This document shows, piece by piece, positions 55,281 through 64,000 of a stretch of 64,000 nt of DNA. Source of the DNA: Nematopogon swammerdamellus (lineage: Eukaryota; Arthropoda; Insecta; Lepidoptera; Adelidae); the NCBI GenBank assembly GCA_946902875.1, contig OX336340.1, forward strand, positions 8,453,739-8,517,738, in the 5' to 3' direction. A model generated the notes under the pieces. The model searched no databases and had not been told where the DNA came from. It saw only the letters and a list, made by a program, of their open reading frames with translations. Both the position numbers and the translations under genes were made by a program. How positions within the stretch are numbered: the first letter of the stretch is position 1; every line of letters begins with the position of its first letter.

Positions 55281-55648
55281 GTTTTCCATTCATACAGGGG
55301 GTTTTCTATTCATACAGGGTGTTTTCTATTCATACAGGGTGTTTTCCGTTCATACTGGGTGTCCATTCATACAGGGGGTTTTCCATTCATACAGGGGGTT
55401 TTCTATTCATACAGGGTGTTTTCCGTTCATACTGGGTGTCCATTCATACAGGGGGTTTTCCATTCATACAGGGGGTTTTCTATTCATACAGGGTGTTTTC
55501 CGTTCATACTGGTGTCCATTCATACAGGGGGTTTTCTATTCATACAGGGTGTTTTCTATTCATACAGGATGTTTTCCATACATACAGGGTGTTTTCCGTT
55601 CATACTGGGTGTCATCCATTCATACAGGGTGTTTACCTTTCATACAGG
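55281..55648 (+). repeat. 20-bp minisatellite (GTTTTCTATTCATACAGGGT), about 18 units
   Basis: Units vary at few sites (CTATT/CCATT/CCGTT, CAGGGT/CAGGGG/CTGGGT), and several are shortened to 16-19 bp. The unit has no stop in any frame and 20 is not a multiple of 3. All three plus frames are therefore open for 110-129 codons (FSIHTGG-type peptide), which is a by-product. Confidence 0.95.
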
Positions 55649-56035
55649 TTTTGGGTTAATTCACGTGCGTCCCAGCGTGAATTCCTTATAAAAAGGGGGG
55701 TCACTTAACATTCTCTGTTAGGGTTTTAGGTTAATTCACGAGCGTCCCAGCGTGAATTCCTTATAAAAAAGGGGGGTCACTTAACGTTCTCTGTTAGGGT
55801 TTTAGGTTAATTCACGTGCGTCCCAGCGTGAATTCCTTATAAAAAAGGGGGGTCACTTAACGTTCTCTGTTAGGGTTTTAGGTTAATTCACGTGCGTCCC
55901 AGCGTGAATTCCTTATAAAAAGGGGGGTCACTTAACATTCTCTGTTAGGGTTTTAGGTTAATTCTTGTGCGTCCCAGCTAGAATTCCTTTATTATAATAT
56001 GAGGACATTAACATGTTCGATAGGGTTTAAAATTA
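55649..56035 (+). repeat. 75-76-bp tandem array with a TATA-like box in each unit
   Basis: Four good units and one decayed unit. Each has TTAATTCACGTGCGTCCCAG, GCGTGAATTCC (AATTCACG...CGTGAATT arms with a CACGTG E-box), CTTATAAAAAGGGGGGTCAC and CATTCTCTGTTAGGG. TATAAAA starts at 55687, 55762, 55838 and 55914. The regular spacing of a dyad upstream of a TATA-like word is promoter-like, but no initiator is evident. Confidence 0.85.
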
Positions 56036-56109
56036 AATCTCGCTAGTTCTGGCGTGATGCATCTGTGATAAAAATTACAATAAAGAACACAAGTACACAT
56101 TGTTAATAT

Positions 56110-56430
56110 AAGTTTAATTTTAAGGAGATTGATTTTTGTTGTATTTTATGTAATTTAACAGTTTGTAAACAGGTTTAATTTCATAGAAGAAGATTAATAA
56201 AATAAATTTTGTTGCATTTTATGTAATTTAACAGGTTGTAAACAGGTTTAATTTTATAGAAGAAAGTTAATAAAACGATTTTTGTTGCATTTCATGTAAT
56301 TCAACAGGTTGTAACAGGTTTAATTTTATTTAAGAAGATTGAAAATATGATTTTGATACATTTTATGTAATTTAACAGTATGTAAACATGTTTAATTTTA
56401 TAGAAGAAGACTAATAAAATGATTTAATAA
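56110..56430 (+). repeat. ~74-bp tandem array with AATAAA motifs, about 4.5 units
   Basis: Units contain ATTTTATGTAATTTAACAGG, TTGTAAACAGGTTTAATTTT, ATAGAAGAAGATTAATAAAA. AATAAAA occurs in three successive units (56196, 56268 and 56412 regions). Decayed A/T homopolymers follow to 56720. Confidence 0.85.
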
Positions 56431-56680
56431 TAAAAAAAAAAAAAAAAATTTTTTTTCTTTAAAAAAAAAAAAAAAAGAAAACAATCCTTCTAAGCATTTA
56501 CAAACAGGTTAGTAAATATTTATAAAAAAAAAAAAAAAAAAAATTTTTTGTAAAATATATAAAATATTGACATTTTGTGTTATTTTACAGGTTACAAGAA
56601 AACCTACAAAGGAAAAGGATTGTGATAAAATAGGAACCAGAGAAAATTTATCTAATGGAATAACTTTGTAAAATAAAGTA

Positions 56681-56711
<31 letters not shown>

Positions 56712-57090
56712 TAATTTTATTAAGCGCCTTGTCAAAATTGATTATGTGAAACAACCTACTGTTACGCATAATCGTTACACTATACAAAACCTTCTTCAAT
56801 TTCTATTATCACGTTATCTGTCGGTGACTTTTATCATGTTAAGGATACTTTGTCGGTAGCGAGCGTATTGAATTGTTGATAGACGTAGTTGTGGGTTACA
56901 TTCTCATAAATACTGTAAATAAACCACTAGAGTAGTGCTCATTAAATTATTGTTAAAATAAATAGATTCATACGGGTTAGAAAATTAAAATTAAATTTCA
57001 CAGAGTAAGTAAAGTCATGCGGGCGAAGAAAAAAAAATAATAAATAAATATATTAATTAATTCTAAAATAAAAAGAAAAAAAAAATAATG
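56431..57090. other. Homopolymer-rich internal segment
   Basis: A/T runs of 14-23 at about 56433-56457, 56462-56476, 56524-56541 and 56686-56709. Nothing coding. Confidence 0.6.
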
Positions 57091-57094
57091 AACT

Positions 57095-57245
57095 ACTTGC
57101 ATAGCCTAAGCCGGTGATGGTAAGGTGTGTTATGTGTTCTTCACGGACCAGTTCTGTCCTGCCGAACTGCTTACATAGCCTAAGCCAGGAGTGGTAAGGC
57201 GTGTATTGCATTGTAAACAGTGATGTACTGTATCGGTCCTTACGA
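57095..57245 (+). repeat. ~150-bp repeat, copy 1
   Basis: GCATAGCCTAAGCCGGTGAT, GGTAAGGTGTGTTATGTGTT, CACGGACCAGTTCTGTCCTG and then a second ACATAGCCTAAGCC...GGTAAGGCGTGTATTGC half. A near-identical copy is at 58108-58260, and a further half is at 58468-58490. After it an (AAT)n run (57246-57266) and an ATTCTCG...CGAGAAT hairpin (57267-57296) occur. Confidence 0.85.
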
Positions 57246-57369
57246 TAAATAATAATAATAATAATAATTCTCGTCTCCCGTCGCCGGCGAGAATACCGTC
57301 TTTTGTTTATGTCTGTTTGTATAAATTTTATATAGGTAATTTATTTTATAAATATATAAAATTAATATA

Positions 57370-57372
57370 AAT

Positions 57373-57410
<38 letters not shown>
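57370..57410. repeat. Long A-homopolymer
   Basis: An uninterrupted A run of over 30 bases ending at CGGGAAATAA. Possibly a trace of an inserted retroposon tail. Confidence 0.8.
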
Positions 57411-57411
<1 letters not shown>

Positions 57412-58107
57412 GGGAAATAAATATGACAAAATAAATAAATAAAATGCTGTACAGTGAGGAGAGTTAGACTAAATTACTTCTAAATAAGAAGTAACAAAAA
57501 TTTAAAATAGACTTGTTGACTTGAGTGGATGGTTTTGGATGTTTGTGTAAAATACGCGAGTAAACCTGCGGGTATTGTAGTGTCTGTACTCTGTAGTGAA
57601 ATTTCCTTCTAATGAGAGCAGCGCTCTAACCTGAAGGGACCTTTACAAGGAATCAGGATACTTTGGCTTCGTTTGGTTTTCCCATACATTGCTTCGAAAA
57701 TAATGTTAAATTAAATTCAGTGTGAAGAACACACAATTTGGGACTTAGAAAAGGTGAGGTGAAAATGCCTTAAGTGCAGAACTTTACATTTTACTGAGTC
57801 TGACTCACGCTGGGGAGGGATTATGACATCGTCTACTAAAGGCGTTCCGAACACAAAAAAATGGAGCGTTGGAAGTTCAGGATGACATTTTCTGGTCTAT
57901 TTACAGTGAATGAGTGTAGTATTTGGTTTGAAATCATTAACCGGAGAAATGTTGGAGGAGTTAAAGTAGAATCGTTTACAAGCATACCGAGTCCGTCTAT
58001 TCGTCAATAGGTGAGTTAGGATCCAAAATGATGCATGAGTCGATTTCGAAGTCTTTTGAAAATATGTATCCCGACTACTCTGCCTTTAATGGAAGCTTGT
58101 TGTGCTA
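57411..58107. other. Internal spacer
   Basis: No ORF or bounded repeat is supported. Confidence 0.45.
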
Positions 58108-58260
58108 GGATACATGCATAGCCTAAGCCGGAGGTGGTAAGGTGTGTTATGTGTTCTTCACGGACCAGTTCTGTCCTGCCGAACTGCTTGCATAGCCTAA
58201 GCCGGAGGTGGTAAGGTGTGTATTGCACTGTAAGCGGTGATGTTCTGTTTCGGCCCATAC
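58108..58260 (+). repeat. ~150-bp repeat, copy 2
   Basis: Same layout as 57095-57245, with GCCGGAGGTGGTAAGGTGTG in both halves. Confidence 0.85.
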
Positions 58261-58824
58261 GGTAAAGGATGAGACTAGAGGTTCCTGCACTGTTGGGAAA
58301 TCTGTTAGAGGCAGAATATAGGGATCTAAGGCTTTGAGGTGATAACTTTTGCCTAAATTCCTAGATTTATTAATAATAAACTAAATCAATTACACTAAAA
58401 TATTTGTTTAATGTAGTATTGGCACGAGCTGCAAATGGAAGATAAGGGAAAGAGTGCAAACATGGTCTAAGCCGGAGGTGGTAAGGTTGTGGTATGCATT
58501 CTAAAAATCTTTTCTCTTTAAGCTAAGGGAGATAAATCCTAAGCTGGAGGGTAAGAACTTCCTAAAGCACGTGGACAGATGGTGTTGAAAAAAAAAAAAC
58601 ACACAAATTAAAAATTATAGAAGAAGGGGGTCTCTGGAAGGGAACTTGAACCCTAACAGTGATAAATAATTATATATACAAACTTCTTGGAAGGGAACAA
58701 TAAAACCCTAACAAAGAAGAAGTAATTTTCAAGATCATAATGTATATAGCTTCTTAACGAGATCAAGCGTCACGGAATGAGGTTCCGTTGACTTTGCTTC
58801 GTTACGAACCTCTATGCGGGCGAC
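58261..58824. other. Region before the 3' LTR, no canonical polypurine tract
   Basis: The base run next to the LTR (CTCTATGCGGGCGAC) is not polypurine. The nearest good purine tract, GAAGAAGGGGG (58620-58630), is ~195 nt upstream. A duplicated TGGAAGGGAAC...AACCCTAACA pair (58634-58660, 58689-58711) lies here. Confidence 0.6.
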
Positions 58825-61800
58825 TGTGATGGAATCACACAAGGTAAAAAAGATAAATATATAGCCAATAGTAATACAAAGCTAAATTATAGAACATTAA
58901 AACGTTTCATTAACAAAATAATTTATATTACAATTTAACTAATCACCTAATAAATTCAATCGTGACTGCACACTCCACTAAGAAATAAAATGGCGCGAAC
59001 GGCCATTACAATACGACGCGCAATTAGACAAACAAGAAATATAATAACATCAGTTGGTTCGCATATAAAACACTATAGAGCGCCGAGGCGGGGAAGGTAG
59101 CATGAGGTAATCCTGACACGCGGTGAGAGGGGAACAAGACATGGGCGCGTACGAAACGGCGGAGAGGTGAGGTAAGAAGGCGCGCGTCTTGCGGGCGCGG
59201 GGTCAGAGATCGCGGTATCATCACGCCGTTTGAGCGCGGCATGAGGTAGCGAGTCAAGGAGCGCGAGTAGTGATTATTTCGCTGCGAGTTGTTAGTATGA
59301 AAGAATGAATTATTGTCAAGACACGATCGTGACACGCTCATACTGCGGGGCCACCGTACGTTTTGTTCCTATGTGTCAGAAACGTGACAAGCTCATACTA
59401 ATAATTTATTTTTATTTCCATACTAAATTTGTGTCAGGACACGAATGTGACACGGCCATACTACGAGGCCGCCGTTCGATTTGTTCCTGCATGACACAAC
59501 CGTGTCCAGCACATACTAATTAATCTAATTTTATCTCCATACTAAAATAGTATCAGGACACGAATGTGACACGGCCATACTACGAGGCCACCGTTCGATT
59601 TGTTCGAGCGTGTCACAACCGTGTCCAGCCCATACTAAAAATTAAATTCTATCTCCATACGAAATTTCGCTCTGTGACACGAACGTGTCACGGCCATACT
59701 ACGAGGCAACCGAGCGTTTTGTTCCTGCGTGTCAAGAACGTGTCACGGCCATACTAAGAGGGCGCCGTTCGATTTGTTCCTGCGTGTCCGATTCGTGTCG
59801 AGTCCATACTAATGATTCAATTTAATCTCCATACTAAATTCGTGTCAGGACACGAATGTGACACGGCCATACTATGAGGTCGCTGGTCTATTTGTTCCTG
59901 CGTGTCTGGAATCTGGACATGACGGAGTTTATGGGAATTTGAAGTTTCGTGATCTCTGTGAAGATATCGCACAGGGTCTAAAATTATTTTAATAATTATT
60001 TATTAATGATTCAAACTAATACACTAAACATTTTATAAAGGGAAGAGTATATAAACAAAGTACCAGTTATTAAACAAAAACATAAAATAAAACAAAACAA
60101 CGTTTCATTGAGTATGACGCCAACATTCAAATAAATATCCGTTGGAGCGTGCGCGCGGGGCGGAGAGAGGTATGAGGTAAACAAGACAAGGGGTGAGGTA
60201 TTACCGAGCTGCGGGCGCGCGTGGGCCGCGGGGCGAGGCGGAGCGACCTGAGGTAATTTGTCAAGCGGTGCGGGAGGGGTTTTCGTTAAGCGGTGTTAGT
60301 ATGAAGGAATGGTTTCGTGTCCTGACATGAATAAAACACGACGATGGTAAGGAGATTTCGATTGGTTTCTGCGTGTCCAGGTTCCGTACATGAATAGTAT
60401 TATCAAACACGGAAGATGGTATCACGCATGTACAGGAATTAATATATAGACAATAAGAAAACTAACAACTTGGAACGTTAGCATTTTAAATGAAAATACT
60501 CGAAGAATATAGACGATATTAAACAAAAATATATAAATAAAACACTCCGTTATGGCGCTAAAAGTCGATTTATTAATAGAGCACATGTAATAACATCAAT
60601 TAATTTATATAACAAAAGCAACAGTTCTCTGCATGCGGAGATGCACAATGGGTGCGGGGAAGTGGTGTTAAAACCCCCGAAGTAGAGGTAAATCGCATCG
60701 CTGACGAGCGAAACAGCTTTAGGTACCATGTGGAAGGTACGAAGAGGGTTTGTTTTCCCTCCAAAATCGAATTTATATCGTGTCACAAACGTGTCCAGTT
60801 CATACTAAAAACATAAAATTATCCTCCATACAAAATTACGAGTCCGGACAGAAACGTGACACGGCCATACTACGAGGCAGCCGATCGATTTGTTCCTGCG
60901 TGACACAAACGTGTCCAGCCCATACTAAAAATCGAAATTCAATCTCCATACAAAATCGCGCTCCGTGACACGAACGTGTCATGGCCATACTAGGAGGCCA
61001 CCGTTCGATTTGTTCCTGCGTGTCAGGATTGTGACACGAGGAAAGATTATAAAAGGAGAGGGAGGGGAGCGTGGGGAGTTCAGTCTGTTTTGGGAGTCGA
61101 AGGAGACGGTCGTGCGTATTTAGCGAGAGCCCAGGTACGAAAGTTAGTACGGCTTCGCTCGCGTGAGTTTTCGAATAAGTTCGGGAAAGAAGTATCGCTC
61201 GGCTTCGCTCGCGTGTATTTTCGATTGGGTTTTCCTAGTGAATAATTTCACTCGGCTTCGCTCGCGTGTATTTTTGATTGGGTTTTCTTAGTAAATGAAT
61301 TTGGTAAAAAACCCCGGTGATTGAAATTAGTTTAATTTCGTGAATATTAGTGTGGGAATTTCTGTAAAGCTTTCGGAGTTGCAAATGAAGGTTGAGCTGG
61401 ATTTTGTAATTTTGGGGGTGATATAGGGGTTTTCAACTAGTTTTACGGAAAATATTTTGGATGTTCTTTTTGAGCCTTTTGAGTTCTGGATGAAGGTCGA
61501 GCTGGATTCTGGAATCTTGACTGGTGATGGAAGGACTTCCAAAGAACTTTTACAATGACACTATGTCCGAACTGGCCTACCATGAGGACTGGTACATTGG
61601 GAAGGTTTTCTTAGTTCATAAATGATTTTGTAAAAACCGGTGAATAAAGTTTGTTTGTTTCGTAAATTTTAGTGTGGGAATTTCTGTAAAGCTTTCGGAG
61701 TTGCAAATGAAGGTTGAGCTGGATTTTGTAATTTTGGGGGTGATATAGGGGTTTTCAACTAGTTTTACGGAAAATATTTTGGATGTTCTTTTTGAGCCTT

Positions 61801-63741
61801 TTGAGTTCTGGATGAAGGTCGAGCTGGATTCTGGAATCTTGACTGGTGATGGAAGGACTTCCAAAGAACTTTTACAATGACACTATGTCCGAACTGGCCT
61901 ACCATGAGGACAGGTACATTGGGAAGGTTTTATTTTATATTAAAATATAATGGACTGTGACCTGATCATAAATTTCACGTACATAAAGGAAGTCAGTGAA
62001 TAGAGTTTGTTTGATTCGTGAATTTTAGTGTGGGAATTTCTGTAAAGCTTTCGGAGTTGCAAATGAAGGTTGAGCTGGATTTTGTAATTTTGGGGGTGAT
62101 ATAGGAATTTTCAACTAGGTTGCGAATTATATTTTGGATGTTCTTTTTGAGCCTTTTGAGTTCTGGATGAAGGTTGAGCTGGATTCTGGAATCTTGACTG
62201 GTGATGGAAGGATTTCCAAAGAACTTTTACAATGACACTATGTCCGAACTGGCCTGCCATGAGGACTAGTACATTGGGAAGGTATTTTAAAATATAGAGA
62301 AGATTAAAAGAAACAAAACCCGATCTTTAAATTCGTAAATCATACGTATATAAGAGTGTTTGAACCACGCGTAATTATTAAAAAATATGTCGAATTTAAA
62401 TATGTAAAATCAGTGGTTTTACCGTATTTTGATATAAAAGTATATTTTTATTAAGTGTTAACTTCGCGATTAGATTCAGTGGCGGGTGTTGTGGTTTCGT
62501 TTGAATTTATTGTTTTACGCTATTCTATTTGTAATGGTGTTTTATTTAAGGTGATTTTAGTGAATCGTGTCAGACCGGTTAGGATAGTGGAATTCAAAGG
62601 TAAATTTTGTAATATATATGCATATGCAACATACTGGCTAGTTACGTTTTAGGACGTAGGGAGATTGCGTAAATCAGGTTTAAATATACCTGTATAGGTT
62701 ATGTAGATTATGACCAGCACACCATTTTAATAAACCCTTAAGAAAATATTCCTAATTGATTTCGGTGAAAGGTGGACCCCTGACCGCATCATTTGGAATA
62801 AAACAATTTCTGTAGGTATATCAATAGATAGCCACAGAAATATAAACCATAACATATACACTATACACGCACAATTAAAAGCATACACTTATGCCTTTAG
62901 GGAGGACAAAAGAATATCTTTTGAACTCCAACATAACACTACGAGATTAAATTGGTAAATCTGTCTGAAGATGTATATTTTGTACAGATCAGAAAACGGG
63001 GACTCCTAGGGACAAATAATAAATTTGTAGCTTAAGTACAAATTTATCTGCGTTGGGAGTCACGGGGACTGGCGATGGATAAATATCGTATGGACCGAGG
63101 GTCCATACGAATTTAGTGGGGCCAGTTCCACAAACCCCTTCAAAAGGGGTCAATAAAAGTTTGTATTGTTGAAGTTCTAAAATTTAGAAGAAAATATAAA
63201 ATAATAGATTTCATCTATTGAACAGCACAACAAAATTAAGCTATCAAGTAATACATTGATCATAATTTAATAATAACAATAACACAAACATCAGAACACT
63301 TTCATTTTGAATTTTGGCGGGTCTCACAAGCTCGCAAGCGAGGTACGTGAGCGCGCTGTCGAAGCGTGCACATAGAACACAGAGGGAAACCAGAAGGGTT
63401 TAATGACTATAGATGAATGAGCAATTAGTTTGGTAAGTGCTTTAATGTTGATATTAGAATTTACTAGAATAGATTTAGGAAATGAGAGTTAGTACTCTGA
63501 GTTATTACGGTACACAACGGCTTCCTGAAAAGGAAGTAATAATTGGGTCCATTTTACAGGAATTATGTGTACGAATTAGCGACACTGTTTCTGACAAACC
63601 TAGAGATCACTTGAAAGTTATACGCTGGCCATATTTCGATTCTTTATATTCTAGTTGTTCTAGAGCTAAAGAGTAGATTTTTGATAATTCTGCCTTTAAT
63701 ATCTAAGGAAAAACAATAGGTATAGGGGAGAGGTTATTACA
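58825..63741 (+). repeat. 3' LTR, 4917 bp
   Basis: Same sequence as 40461-45376 with an offset of 18,364/18,365. The two differences noticed are an extra A in an A-run near the start (58849-58855 region) and A for T at 63675. Carries the promoter at 61048-61113, hairpins and AATAAA at 63019-63157, and the triple CGGCTTCGCTCGCGTG at 61150-61268. The U5 ORF ends at TAG 63674-63676. Confidence 0.9.
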
Positions 63742-63745
63742 GTTT
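63742..63745. repeat. Target-site duplication GTTT (right)
   Basis: Matches 40457-40460. Confidence 0.7.
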
Positions 63746-64000
63746 TTGTGATTTTTGTTTGATGAAAATAGACATACCTACAGCTTCGAAAAAACATAAT
63801 GCAATGAAAGTGATTTATAATTTTTTTTTCGTTCACAGCGTTATTATAATTTTTACATGTGCTTGTTTTTTAAAAGCGGAGGCGTGCGGGGTATATCAGC
63901 AACTCTTATTAACCGCGCTTCACGCGCTTGCCTAATATTAGAAACTCAATTACGATTCAACTAAAAATAAGCCTGGCATCACACCTAGTCTCGAAATGAA
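63746..64000. other. Right flank of the element
   Basis: AT-rich unique sequence, no feature recognised. Confidence 0.5.

Larger units (their letters stand above)
40461..63741 (+). mobile_element. Giant non-autonomous LTR retroelement, 23.3 kb
   Basis: Two direct repeats of 4916 and 4917 bp bound a 13,448-bp interior. The ends are TGTGATGG...GTTATTACA (canonical TG...CA). A tRNA-His-type primer-binding site lies 1 nt inside the left LTR, and GTTT flanks both sides. No open frame in the interior shows a protease, RT, RNase H or integrase motif, and none exceeds 168 codons. The element must therefore be mobilised in trans. LTRs of this size are exceptional for insects. Comparable layouts known elsewhere are plant LARDs and Ogre-type giants, but no homology is implied. 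The superfamily is unassigned; a 4-bp duplication suggests Gypsy-type integration. Confidence 0.85.

Noticed and set aside
55279..55708. Three overlapping 110-129-codon ORFs
   Set aside because: Explained by a stop-free 20-bp tandem repeat.
55281..56035. CRISPR array
   Set aside because: Repeats are contiguous with no unique spacers, and the genome is eukaryotic.
40461..63741. Segmental duplication of 4.9 kb instead of LTRs
   Set aside because: TG...CA ends, matched 4-bp flanks and an adjoining PBS fit LTRs better. Still worth confirming with long reads.

Overview
The window looks like intergenic or intronic DNA from a lepidopteran insect (moth or butterfly). The clues are Helitron ends of the type common in Lepidoptera (a G/C-rich CCGCGGCTTCGCTCGCG motif next to CTAG), SINE bodies with the accaccGCACTGAAcgaaacgtcggtcg-type core, LINE 3' ends with the GGCGTATGTCCAGCAGTG signature, AT-rich unique sequence, and no bacterial or viral gene organisation. 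No complete host gene was recognised. The best host-coding candidate is one minus-strand exon (3722..4256) encoding a Ser/Arg-rich heptad-repeat protein and ending in a consensus splice donor.

Bases 1-40456 are a graveyard of short, mostly 5'-truncated or non-autonomous elements. They include a TIR element (3185..3635), several fold-back elements (7.9, 11.4, 13.8, 14.4, 25.2 and 28.9 kb), two Helitron-like elements that each enclose a LINE polymerase C-terminal fragment between inverted arrays (8983..10715 and 16020..17942), LINE reverse-transcriptase tails of at least three families, and SINEs whose heads derive from tRNA or 5S rRNA.

Bases 40461-63741 are a single, very large and very young LTR retroelement of about 23.3 kb. 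It has two near-identical LTRs of 4.9 kb (40461..45376 and 58825..63741), TGTG...TTACA ends and a 4-bp target duplication GTTT. A primer-binding site complementary to tRNA-His lies 1 nt inside the 5' LTR. The 13.4-kb interior has no recognisable protease, reverse transcriptase, RNase H or integrase. Instead it carries a 168-codon coiled-coil-like ORF (54723..55229), short protein-like remnants and a series of tandem arrays: a 20-bp minisatellite, a 76-bp array with a TATA-like box in each unit, a 74-bp array with AATAAA motifs, and 150-bp repeats. The LTR has a readable TATA/Inr promoter, a dyad-rich U3 array, a triplicated ~260-bp repeat, and a group of three hairpins ending at an AATAAA signal.

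If mobile, this element must use Gag-Pol proteins supplied in trans. It is a LARD-like giant and the most interesting object in the window. The tandem arrays, duplicated leader motifs and lone ORF have no assigned function from sequence alone.
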